A stretch of 64,000 nt of DNA from positions 339-64,338 of the forward strand of contig NZ_JAGGOT010000013.1 of NCBI RefSeq assembly GCF_018614195.1. Reading direction: 5' to 3'. The first letter of the stretch is position 1. The number at the start of each line of letters is the position of its first letter. Below the pieces are notes generated by a model that did not search any database, was not told the DNA's origin, and saw only the letters and a list, made by a program, of their open reading frames with translations. This document shows positions 56,756 through 64,000 of this stretch, one piece after another. The position numbers and the translations under genes were made by a program. This stretch comes from Streptomyces sp. ISL-43. Its GTDB lineage: Bacteria > Actinomycetota > Actinomycetes > Streptomycetales > Streptomycetaceae.

Positions 56756-56789
56756 GGCGTACGTGCCTACGGGGGAGGCAGGTTTCCAC

Positions 56790-57269
56790 ATGAAGCGAAT
56801 CGGCGTGACGGGACACCGCTCGATTCCGGACGAGGTGCTCGACCACGTCGAGGAGGGCCTGCGGGCCGTGCTGAGGGGCCACGAGGGGCCCCTGGAGGCA
56901 CTCTCCAGCCTCGCCGACGGAGCCGACCAGCTGTTCGCCTCCATCGCGCTGGAATGCGGCGCGGACCTCACCGTGGTCATCCCCAGCGGGGACTACGAGG
57001 AGGGCTTCGAGGGCGCCGAGGCCCTGGACCGCTACCGCGGGCTCAAGCGCCGGGCCACCCAGGAGGTCCGGATGGACTTCGCCCGCTCCACCGACGAGGC
57101 CTACTACGCGGCCGGCACCTACATCGCCGACTCCTGCGACCGCCTCGTGGCCGTCTGGGACGGCCTGCCGGCGCGCGGACACGGCGGCACCGCCGAGATC
57201 GTCGCCTACGCCCGCGCTCTCGGGAAGCCGGTCACCGTGATCTGGCGCGAGGGTGTGGCCCGGGACTGA
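56790..57269 (+). CDS. SLOG-like Rossmann-fold protein
   Basis: A 159-residue protein with a Rossmannoid fold resembling the SLOG superfamily (DprA/LOG-like), which senses or processes nucleotide-derived ligands. It starts KRIGVTGHRSIPDEV, has LSSLADGADQLFASIALECGADLTVVIP in the middle, and ends with CDRLVAVWDGLPARGHGGTAEIVAYARALGKPVTVIW. The GHGGTAEIV segment resembles the GGxGTxxE signature. ATG 56790 has gggggaggcag upstream. It is convergent with a DUF4231 membrane-protein gene; SLOG with SLATT-type proteins is a known pairing in conflict systems. No catalytic role is proven. Confidence 0.75.
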   Translation: MKRIGVTGHRSIPDEVLDHVEEGLRAVLRGHEGPLEALSSLADGADQLFASIALECGADLTVVIPSGDYEEGFEGAEALDRYRGLKRRATQEVRMDFARSTDEAYYAAGTYIADSCDRLVAVWDGLPARGHGGTAEIVAYARALGKPVTVIWREGVARD

Positions 57270-57270
57270 G

Positions 57271-57327
57271 CACGACCCGGGACCGGGCGCACGACCCGGG
57301 ACCGGGCGCACGACCCGGGACCGGGCG
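57271..57327. repeat. 19-bp tandem repeat, three copies
   Basis: Three perfect copies of a 19-base unit (cacgacccgggaccgggcg) at 57271-57289, 57290-57308 and 57309-57327, directly after the SLOG-like stop codon. Confidence 0.9.
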
Positions 57328-57351
57328 CGCGGCCCGGCACCCGGGCCGCGC
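57327..57351. terminator. Hairpin between convergent SLOG-like and DUF4231 genes
   Basis: An 11-bp GC stem (57327-57337 with 57341-57351) and a 3-base loop next to the tandem repeat. Confidence 0.5.
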
Positions 57352-57372
57352 CCCGCGCGGCCCGGCAAGAGC

Positions 57373-58281
57373 TCAACTGCTGTGCCGGGCCAGCCAGTCC
57401 GTGTGCTGCGGGGAGACGTAGCGCTCGGTCTCGTAGACCGAGGACGGCCACTGGGACTCGGTGATGGTGGTCTGCATCACGACCATCATCGCGGACAGGT
57501 CCTGCTCGATCAGGGTGTGCGCCTCGATCAGCGGGTGGTGGCGCCGCACCTCGTTCCAGGCGATCCCGGCCGCCGCCGCGGCGCTCAGCAGCCCGGTCAG
57601 CTTCGGCCCCGGACCCGATCCGAACGCCCCGATCAGCGCGAACAGCAGCGCCAGACACGTCAGCAGCACGATCGACCACGACCACAGGGCCGTCGCCCGC
57701 CGGGACACCTCCGTCTTGCGCTGGTACCAGTTGCGCTGCTCGATCAGCCGGTCGCGGACGTAGGTCTCCCTGCGGACCTGGTAGCCCAGCCCGCGCAGCC
57801 GGTGCATCGCGCCGGTGATCTCCCCGCCCTCCGGCACCAGCCCGGCCGTCCGAGGATCCTCCCAGCCCATCTTCCGCAGCTCGTCGAGACCCGCCTCGAG
57901 CCGGGTGCGGTACGTGGCCTCGGGCCCGGCGACGTCGCTGCCGAAGGGCGCTCCGTGGACGGCGTACCGCCAGGCCAGCGACTTGATGAACTCGGCGGCG
58001 CTGCGGTTGAGCTGCCACTGCGGGCGGGCCCGGCGCCGGGTCGCCCGTACGCCCACGGCCAGCACCCCCGCGTAGGACAAGGCGCTCAGCAGCCCGAAGA
58101 GGTACAGCGACCCGAGCCGCGGCCCGTCGGACAGGGCGGCCGCCACGGCCGCCGCGACGAGCAGCACCAGCTGGGCGCGGGTGGCCTGGGTCGACTCCCG
58201 CTGACGGGATATCGCCGCCTGGTCGGTGTGGTGGAAGAGGGCCGGCAGATCCTCGTTGCGAAAGGTCATGCTGTCACTCAC
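57373..58281 (-). CDS. DUF4231/SLATT-like membrane protein
   Basis: A 302-residue membrane protein with two pairs of hydrophobic helices: one around AQLVLLVAAAVAAALS and LYLFGLLSALSYAGVLAV (residues ~37-75), the other around WSWSIVLLTCLALLFALIGAF and LTGLLSAAAAAGIAWN (~200-245). Each pair is followed by a soluble helical region with arginine-rich stretches, giving a duplicated layout like tandem SLATT domains. SLATT proteins are proposed pore-forming effectors in nucleotide-triggered conflict systems. GTG 58281 has ctgggggg upstream. It lies 63 bp downstream of fxsT on the same strand. Confidence 0.82.
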   Translation of the reverse strand: MSDSMTFRNEDLPALFHHTDQAAISRQRESTQATRAQLVLLVAAAVAAALSDGPRLGSLYLFGLLSALSYAGVLAVGVRATRRRARPQWQLNRSAAEFIKSLAWRYAVHGAPFGSDVAGPEATYRTRLEAGLDELRKMGWEDPRTAGLVPEGGEITGAMHRLRGLGYQVRRETYVRDRLIEQRNWYQRKTEVSRRATALWSWSIVLLTCLALLFALIGAFGSGPGPKLTGLLSAAAAAGIAWNEVRRHHPLIEAHTLIEQDLSAMMVVMQTTITESQWPSSVYETERYVSPQHTDWLARHSS

Positions 58282-58344
58282 AGCGAACCCCCCAGTCTGA
58301 TATCGGTTCGGGGACGGCCCCCGCCGGGAGCCGCCCCCTCGGAA

Positions 58345-61300
58345 TCACACCGCCAGCGGCTCCAGGTCTCGGTGGACCCGCCGCTCGTCACGCGCGTACC
58401 GGGTCAGGCCGTGGTCCTCCCCGAGCAGCCGGGTCAGCTCGGCCACCGCCTCGGCCCGCACCCGGTTCGCCTCTTCCTTGCGGCCCATCATGTCCAGGCT
58501 GACCGCCATGTTGGAGGAGCTCGCCAGGGTCTCCGGGTGGTGGACGCCCAGCGCCTCGCGCAGCCGCATCACCGAGATCCGCTCCAGCTCCAGGGCGCCC
58601 TCCGGATCGCCCAGGTCGGCCCGGGCGTTGGCCAGGTTGAGGTTGGCGAAGATGGTGTGCGGGTGGTTGTCCCCCAGCACCACGCGCATGTGCTGGATGG
58701 CCTGGCGGAGCATCGGCTCCGCCGTGTCCGCCGCCCCCGTGCCCCAGTGGAACACCGCGAGGTTGTTGACCGCGGCCAGGGTGTACGGGTGCCGCTCGCC
58801 CGGCACCTTCATGAACTCCTCCACCACGTCCTGGGCCAGGCTCCGCGCCGCGCCCGGGTCCCCGGTGGCGAACAGATCCGAGGCCAGGTTGAGTTCGCAG
58901 GCGAGCAGGTCGGGGTTGACCGAGGTGTACTTGGCCCGGTAGCGGTTGCGGGTCGCGGTCGTCAGCCGCAGCGCGTCGTCCACGTCACCCGCCCTGCGCA
59001 GCGACACCGCCAGGTTCTTCGCCGCCGACAGGGTGCCCGGGAAGGCCCGGCCCAGCGTCCGCTTGTAGATGTCGTACGTCCGGCTCAGCAGCTGCACCGA
59101 GTCGTCGTAGCGGCCGACCTCGCGCAGGTCGCGGGCCAGGTTCTGGGCCGAGGACAGGGTGTACGGGTGGTCCGCGCCCAGCACCTCGGTGCGGCGGTCG
59201 AAGACCTCCTGGTCGATCTCCCTGGCGCGCGCGTACTGGCCGACCATGCGCAGGTTCAGCGCCAGGTTGTTCGCGGCGGCCAGGGTGCGGGGGTGCGCCT
59301 CGTGGAATATCTGGCTGAAGCCCTCGTGCGCGGCCGTCGCCAGTTCCATCGCCTCGCCGTACTGGCCGAGCGCGCCCAGGTCCATCGCCAGACCGCTGGT
59401 GGTCATGTACGTGTGCGGGTGCGAGGGGCCGAGCACGCTCCGCTGCCGTTCCAGCGTGTCCTCGCCCAGCTCCTTCGCCTCCACGAACCGGCCCTGCGAG
59501 CGCAGGATGTTGGAGAGGTGGAAGCGCAGGTACAGGTACTGGAGGTCGTCGCCGCCCAGGGTCTCGCGCCAGGTCTCGCGCAGCTCCTCGCCCAGCGCGT
59601 AGGCCGCCTTGAAGTCGCCGCGCTTCCAGAGGTAGCGCACGCGGTCGATCAGCAGCCGGCGGGTCTCCGGCTCCTTGCAGAAGCGGGCCTCCGAGGGGGT
59701 CAGGTGCGGCCAGATGGTGTTGAACCGAGGCCAGGTCTCGGGGTTGTCTATCGGCTCGTCGTCGTCGGGCCGGGCACCCGCCAGGATCTGGTGCACCGCG
59801 TGCCGGGCCTCGCGCTGCTCCTCCTCGGTCAGCTGCGCCCGGATCACGGCCTGGACCAGGCGGTGGACCTGGATGCTGTTGCCGACCTGGTCGACCTTGG
59901 CCATGGCGAACCGGCCGATCTCCCGGATCACCCGGCCCAGCATCAGCTTCTCCTGGAGCGAGGAGTCGTACGGCTTCAGCGCGTTGATCATCGCCTTGCT
60001 GTACAGCAGGTTCGCCGATATCGGCTCCGGCGCGAAGAAGGCGCACAACTGCAGCAGCCGGACGGCGGCGGGAGAGCGCGACTGGAGCCGTTCGATGGAC
60101 ACGTTCCAGGTGGCGGCCACCGGCTCCGGATAGCCGGGGGGCTGGTTCAGCCCCAGCACGCGGGCGGCCTGCTCCGCCAGCTGCTCCAGGTACGCGGACA
60201 CCGGCGTCGCGGTCTCCGCGATCCACGCGCCCGCCTGCTCGACGGCCAGCGGCAGGTCGCCGACCGCGACGGCCACCTGCTCGGCGTCGTCCTTGCTGAG
60301 CCCCGGGGCCCGGCGCTGGAGGTGCTCGATGGACTCCTCGCGCAGGAACACGTCCACCGGGAGGGCGTCCCCGTACTGGGACCAGGACTGGTTGCGGGAG
60401 GTGACCAGCACGTGCCCCGGACCGCCCGGCGGGAAGAACCGCTTGAGCGTCTCGGGGTCGTCGGCGTTGTCGAAGACCAGCAGCCAGCGCGAGGTGGGCA
60501 CGCCGCGCCGCAGCAGGTCGATGGCCTCCTGGGAGGCGGCCGACATGTCCTCGCCGGTCTGCGCGCCCAGGCGTACGGCCAGTTCCGCGAGGGCCGCGAC
60601 CACGTCGTCGGTCTGCTCCGCGGAGATCCACCACACCAGGTCGTAGTCGGCCATGAAGCGGTGCACGTACTCGAGCGCCACCTGGGTCTTGCCCACGCCG
60701 CCGAGCCCGAAGAGGGTCTGCGGCTGGGGCAGCACCACGGCCATGCCGCCGCCGAGCTGGTCGCGCATCCGCTCCAGCACGATGGAGCGGCCGGTGAAAC
60801 CGGGGTTGCGGGGCGGCGCGTTCCAGATCTTCGGAACGGTCCCGGGGAAGCGGGGACCGGGCGCGGAGGCGCTGGCCACGCTGTCGGGCAGGGCCATCGG
60901 CCGCTCCACTGCCCGCAGCAGCGCGTTGGTCGCGTGGACCTCGTCGAGCCGGAAGAGGTCGACGGGGTTGCGGTCGATGTAGGGCGTGGCGAGCCGTACG
61001 TCGCCCACCCGCAGCGGCACCAGCTGGCGCCGGCCCCCGGTCGGGTCCTCGGAGGCGGCCCGGTTCCACACGTCCACGGCGCGCGCGGACTTGAGGTAGG
61101 CGCTGGAGAGCAGCACCACGGTCCGGGCCGCCGTGTCGACGCTGATGCCCGCCCCGCCGATGGTGTCCCCGGACGAGGAGGAGGCTCCCGGGACCCGTTC
61201 CGCGGAGACGTCCTTGGGCACGACCCGGAAGCCGGCCCGGGTGAGCACCGACTCGATCCAGTCGGCCCACATCCGGTTCTCGGCGACGTAGGAGAGGAAG

Positions 61301-62349
61301 AGGTCGGCGGGCAGGGCCGGGCGGCGGCGGGTGAAGGCGTCCCGGATCCGCATCCGGACCTCTTCGGCGATGGCCGGCATGGAGACGATCTCGCCCTCGG
61401 TGACCACGGCGGTGAGCCGTTCGAAGGCGGAGAGCAGGGAGTTGGTGAGCCCGGCCTCGTCCCCGAAGGTCGCCAGCGTCTCCTCGTAGGCGTAGTAGGG
61501 GCGGTACGGGATCTCCACCGCGCCCCAGTAGGAGGTGAGTTCGTCCCCGATCAGGCCGTTGGGGAAGCGGTCGAACTTGATCCGGGCCAGCGCGCGGCCG
61601 GCGTCGGCCTTCTCCTTCTCGCCCTCGTCGATGCGCATCGGGACCGGGTAGATCTTGATGCCGCGGTCGTTGAACCGCTCGTCGATCTGCCGGGCCACGG
61701 AGGCGGCGCCGTCGATGGACTGGTCGGAGAGGGTGAAGCAGTCGACCAGGACGTCGGGGAGGTGCACGGTGCAGATGTCGGCTATGTCGGAGAGGCCGGT
61801 GCGGCTGTCGATCAGGACGTAGTCGTAGTTGCGTTTCATGTCGGCCCGTAAGGCGTCGAAGAAGAGGCCGCCGCCGAGCCGGTCGTAGAAGTTGTCCCAG
61901 TCGAAGGTGGAGACGGTCGCCGAGTACTCGCGGTTCTGCCGGCCCGCCGAGACGAAGTCGAGCGTGCCGCCGTCGGGGAACTCCCAGCCGAGGGTCTCCG
62001 GGGTGAGCGAGACGGCGTGCGGCTGGATCCGCGCGTAGTCCTTGTGCCAGTCGTCGGGGCGCTGCACCGGGCTGGTGGCCGCCCACGCGTACTCGCTGAT
62101 CAGGTCGATCACCCCGGTGGTGGCACCGAGGGTGGAGGGGTCCAGGAAGGGGTGGAAGAAGCGGTGCAGGCCGGGAGCCTCCAGGTCCCAGTCCACGGCG
62201 AGGACCCGCTTGCCGTTGGCGGCGAGGATCCAGGCGGTGTTGGCCAGCGCCATCGTGCGGCCCGTGCCGCCCTTGTACGAGTAGAAGGTGACGATGCGCC
62301 CCTCGCGCTGTCCGTCACGGCTGTTCCGGCTGTCACGACTCGCTGTCAT
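58345..62349 (-). CDS. fxsT: FxSxx-COOH system TPR protein FxsT (ParA-like + TIR + NB-ARC + TPR)
   Basis: A 1334-residue signalling protein. (1) A ParA/MinD-like ATPase, about residues 19-320, with YSYKGGTGRTMALAN (26-32, Arg in place of the second Lys), VDWDLEAPGLHRFF and VLIDSRTGLSDIAD. (2) A TIR domain, about 347-480, opening DLFLSYVAENRMWADWI. (3) An NB-ARC domain with P-loop GLGGVGKT (548-555), Walker B RWLLVFDNAD (621-630), VLVTSRNQSWS and GDLPLAVEQAGAWI. (4) More than ten TPRs from about 900 to 1310. It resembles plant and animal NLRs in layout. It is named for its association with FxSxx-COOH peptides. Its start overlaps the end of fxsC by 17 bp. Ligand and output unknown. Confidence 0.88.
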   Translation of the reverse strand: MTASRDSRNSRDGQREGRIVTFYSYKGGTGRTMALANTAWILAANGKRVLAVDWDLEAPGLHRFFHPFLDPSTLGATTGVIDLISEYAWAATSPVQRPDDWHKDYARIQPHAVSLTPETLGWEFPDGGTLDFVSAGRQNREYSATVSTFDWDNFYDRLGGGLFFDALRADMKRNYDYVLIDSRTGLSDIADICTVHLPDVLVDCFTLSDQSIDGAASVARQIDERFNDRGIKIYPVPMRIDEGEKEKADAGRALARIKFDRFPNGLIGDELTSYWGAVEIPYRPYYAYEETLATFGDEAGLTNSLLSAFERLTAVVTEGEIVSMPAIAEEVRMRIRDAFTRRRPALPADLFLSYVAENRMWADWIESVLTRAGFRVVPKDVSAERVPGASSSSGDTIGGAGISVDTAARTVVLLSSAYLKSARAVDVWNRAASEDPTGGRRQLVPLRVGDVRLATPYIDRNPVDLFRLDEVHATNALLRAVERPMALPDSVASASAPGPRFPGTVPKIWNAPPRNPGFTGRSIVLERMRDQLGGGMAVVLPQPQTLFGLGGVGKTQVALEYVHRFMADYDLVWWISAEQTDDVVAALAELAVRLGAQTGEDMSAASQEAIDLLRRGVPTSRWLLVFDNADDPETLKRFFPPGGPGHVLVTSRNQSWSQYGDALPVDVFLREESIEHLQRRAPGLSKDDAEQVAVAVGDLPLAVEQAGAWIAETATPVSAYLEQLAEQAARVLGLNQPPGYPEPVAATWNVSIERLQSRSPAAVRLLQLCAFFAPEPISANLLYSKAMINALKPYDSSLQEKLMLGRVIREIGRFAMAKVDQVGNSIQVHRLVQAVIRAQLTEEEQREARHAVHQILAGARPDDDEPIDNPETWPRFNTIWPHLTPSEARFCKEPETRRLLIDRVRYLWKRGDFKAAYALGEELRETWRETLGGDDLQYLYLRFHLSNILRSQGRFVEAKELGEDTLERQRSVLGPSHPHTYMTTSGLAMDLGALGQYGEAMELATAAHEGFSQIFHEAHPRTLAAANNLALNLRMVGQYARAREIDQEVFDRRTEVLGADHPYTLSSAQNLARDLREVGRYDDSVQLLSRTYDIYKRTLGRAFPGTLSAAKNLAVSLRRAGDVDDALRLTTATRNRYRAKYTSVNPDLLACELNLASDLFATGDPGAARSLAQDVVEEFMKVPGERHPYTLAAVNNLAVFHWGTGAADTAEPMLRQAIQHMRVVLGDNHPHTIFANLNLANARADLGDPEGALELERISVMRLREALGVHHPETLASSSNMAVSLDMMGRKEEANRVRAEAVAELTRLLGEDHGLTRYARDERRVHRDLEPLAV

Positions 62350-63742
62350 CCGCGTCCCCCCGGTCGTTGTCGTCGTTGTCGTCGGGCCCCGAGGCCGCTC
62401 CGCTCACACCGGCGGTGCCTGCCGTGTCGGCCGCGCCTGCCGTGGCGCCCCCGCCGCCCGCGTTCGGCGGGAAGGGGGCGCGCGGGGTGGGCGGCGGCCC
62501 GTTCATCCCCATCGGCCCGAGCAGCCGGGGCCGTTCGGCGCCCCCGGTGGGACTGCCGGCGGGCGGATAGACCTGTGCGTGCCTGAGGAACTGCTGGGCC
62601 GCCGCCTCCACCACCTGCGGCAGGATCTGGCCGAGCGTCTCCATGTTGGCGACGCCGTTGGCGGCGGCCCGGCAGGCGGCCCGGCCCTGGCTCATCTTGA
62701 CGGGCATCGTCTCTTCGAGCCGGTGGGCCAACTCGGTCTCCTTCGCGCGGCTCTGGTGGTCGTAGCGGTTCCACGGCACGACCACGTTGATCCACGGACG
62801 GGACTCCTGGTCGAAGGCGGCGAGGCGCTGCCGGCGCTGCTCGTCCTCCACCGCCCACCGGTCGACGATCAGGATCTCGGGCCGGGTCGGCGGCTGCTTG
62901 GAGTCGAAGTGTCCGGCCTCGTCGTCGAACGACCCCACGCTCGTCTGGTAGTTGAGGTTCCTGACCAGGTCCTCGGCCACGTAGGCGATGGGCCGCTGGG
63001 ACACCGGGTGGTACGGGTTCCACTCCAGTGCTCTGTCCCCGTAGTACTCGGGGCTGCGGCCCTCCGGCAGATCGTGCCGGGAGGCGGCGGCCACGGTGAT
63101 GTGCAGGGTGCGTGCGGTGCTGCTCGGGGAGCCGAAGGCGCTCGGCACCAGCCGGTAGTCCAGCGGGCGGATCGGATCGAGCCGGACGGTCTCGGCGACG
63201 CGGACGATCCGCTTGGCGAGCTCGTACACGGCGCTCTCGTACTGCTCGGCGTAACCGCGCAGTTTGATCAGGCCGTACAGCCCGTCGGTGACGTACCGCT
63301 CCCCGAAGGTGTTGTGGTTGAACTGCAACCGCTCGGCTGGGAGCGGTAGTTGGGTAGGAGGAACCGGCACCCATAAGGCGGGCACGATGGCCTCGGCCGG
63401 CTGGTTGCTGAGCGCCTCGTGCTGGATGGCGCGCTGCGCGAAGGCGAACCACTCCTTTCCGCACATCTCGCTGGCGAAGTAGCGCGGTGAGAACAGGGGG
63501 ACGAAGACCCGGCAGGTGGCGAGTGCCGTCCCGAGCCGTTCCGACCAGCCCTCACCGCTGCGTATCTCCCGGTCCATGAAGCCGGCTTCGGCTCCCGCGG
63601 GCAGATTCGTCAGCGCCATGACGTGGCTGCAGAGGTCGCGGAAGAGCCGCTCCACCCACATGTCCGGATCGGGTCCTCCGGCCCCGAACCTCGGTGTATG
63701 CGCATAACTGAGAAAAAAATAGGGCTGCACTGATGCGGGCAC
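62333..63742 (-). CDS. fxsC: TIR-like protein FxsC
   Basis: About 469 residues. The N-terminal TIR domain has PYFFLSYAHTPRFG (residues 7-20), EAGFMDREIRSGEGW, and VFVPLFSPRYFASEMCGKEW, with Glu97 at the position of the catalytic Glu of NAD-cleaving TIRs. A second alpha/beta region (~200-390) contains TLHITVAAASRH and WINVVVPWNRYD. The C-terminal ~80 residues are Pro/Gly-rich, then strongly acidic. Start is uncertain: GTG 63742 has gacgggggtcgt before it; GTG 63730 and two ATGs further up are alternatives. A run of seven A (63713-63719; T on the coding strand) lies in the first codons. Confidence 0.85.
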   Translation of the reverse strand: MPASVQPYFFLSYAHTPRFGAGGPDPDMWVERLFRDLCSHVMALTNLPAGAEAGFMDREIRSGEGWSERLGTALATCRVFVPLFSPRYFASEMCGKEWFAFAQRAIQHEALSNQPAEAIVPALWVPVPPTQLPLPAERLQFNHNTFGERYVTDGLYGLIKLRGYAEQYESAVYELAKRIVRVAETVRLDPIRPLDYRLVPSAFGSPSSTARTLHITVAAASRHDLPEGRSPEYYGDRALEWNPYHPVSQRPIAYVAEDLVRNLNYQTSVGSFDDEAGHFDSKQPPTRPEILIVDRWAVEDEQRRQRLAAFDQESRPWINVVVPWNRYDHQSRAKETELAHRLEETMPVKMSQGRAACRAAANGVANMETLGQILPQVVEAAAQQFLRHAQVYPPAGSPTGGAERPRLLGPMGMNGPPPTPRAPFPPNAGGGGATAGAADTAGTAGVSGAASGPDDNDDNDRGDADDSES

Positions 63743-63821
63743 ACGACCCCCGTCCCGAAGATGCGAGCGAAGAAACATCATTCCGGAGCTGCTTCGCCAC
63801 ATCCCCTCATCGTTCAGTCAA

Positions 63822-63998
63822 TCAGCGTCTGTTTTCGGTCATCCATTCAAGCGCGTGATCGACGGCATCCGGAAGGGAGAAGAGCATGGCCGGCGCTCTT
63901 CCCACATCCCCCCTGTGTACCCGGTCTTCCGGGAACGACCTGCCGATCTCGGCGAAATCGCTGTCATCCAGCGCGATGTCCTCGTACGCGGTCCACCC
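63822..63998 (-). CDS. C-terminal fragment of an unidentified protein (5' end beyond the window)
   Basis: A 58-residue C-terminus open to the right edge on the minus strand, ending at the TGA 63822-63824, 79 bp before fxsC and probably in the same operon. Visible features: WTAYEDIALDDSDFAEIG, a basic loop, then APAMLFSLPDAVDHALEWMTENRR, which looks like the end of an alpha/beta domain. Third-position GC bias is weaker than in the neighbours. In other FxSxx loci this place is often held by an effector-associated or ATPase protein, but too little is present to assign a family. Confidence 0.6.
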   Translation of the reverse strand, partial: GWTAYEDIALDDSDFAEIGRSFPEDRVHRGDVGRAPAMLFSLPDAVDHALEWMTENRR

Positions 63999-64000
63999 TT

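Noticed and set aside
57253-61851. A 1532-codon open frame on the plus strand, antisense to the DUF4231 gene and fxsT
   Set aside because: Its product is Arg/Gln/Val/Gly-rich with no recognisable domain, while the minus strand has clear ParA, TIR, NB-ARC and TPR motifs. Long antisense frames are expected at this GC content.
62000-64000. A short FxsA precursor ending in F-x-S-x-x
   Set aside because: I found no small open frame with this C-terminus and a ribosome binding site on either strand near fxsC or fxsT; it may lie beyond the right edge.

Overview
The window is a high-GC (about 70% or more) actinobacterial chromosome segment, almost certainly Streptomyces. Coding density is high, GTG starts are frequent, 4-bp ATGA/GTGA gene overlaps are common, and the protein families are typical of the genus. 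From memory, the run tlyA-nadK-recN, pyrG-Nudix, ald-parA-scpA-scpB-rluB, tyrA-cmk-plsC-der and a SepF-like gene matches a conserved core block of the S. coelicolor chromosome, so most of the window is housekeeping sequence. I support 55 genes, two of them cut by the window edges. I saw no convincing tRNA, rRNA, insertion sequence or CRISPR array.

Layout. At 0-7 kb are a truncated TPR protein with an RGG/DRGG-rich N-terminus, a DUF1015 protein, a HAD phosphatase, and a three-gene siderophore ABC importer behind an iron box. At 7-13 kb are an SCP2-like protein, tlyA, nadK, recN and a glycosyltransferase. At 13-21 kb is a more accessory stretch: a PucR regulator divergent from an amino-acid/amine permease and a secreted flavin amine oxidase, then a berberine-bridge-like oxidase and a GH15 hydrolase. 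At 21-33 kb are pyrG, an ADP-ribose Nudix hydrolase, a TPR/STAND-like ATPase, ald, and the segregation operon (ParA-like, ribbon-helix-helix-like partner, ScpA, ScpB, pseudouridine synthase).

At 33-37 kb is a compact NAD salvage operon, pnuC-nadR-nrtR-ADP-ribosylglycohydrolase, with all genes overlapping by 4 bp. A perfect 10-3-10 palindrome lies on its -10 box, so the repressor gene and its probable operator are both visible. A convergent RlaP-type nucleotidyltransferase follows. At 37-43 kb are a Rieske lipoprotein, DUF952, a YidB-like protein, then tyrA, cmk, plsC and der. At 43-56 kb are cell-envelope and miscellaneous genes: an Rpf-like LysM protein, a WYL regulator, a PAP2 phosphatase, a PIG-V-like mannosyltransferase, an MFS exporter, an acyl-CoA dehydrogenase, a SepF-like protein, a DUF5685 protein with a Cys-rich tail, DUF1684 and a streptogrisin-type protease.

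The right end (56.8-64 kb) is the most interesting part. It holds an FxSxx-COOH-type signalling or conflict locus: fxsC (TIR), fxsT (ParA-like, TIR, NB-ARC and TPR in one 1334-residue chain), a DUF4231/SLATT-like membrane protein and a convergent small SLOG-like protein. It continues beyond the right edge with a gene of which only the C-terminus is present. The peptide (FxsA) and radical SAM (FxsB) members are not in the window.
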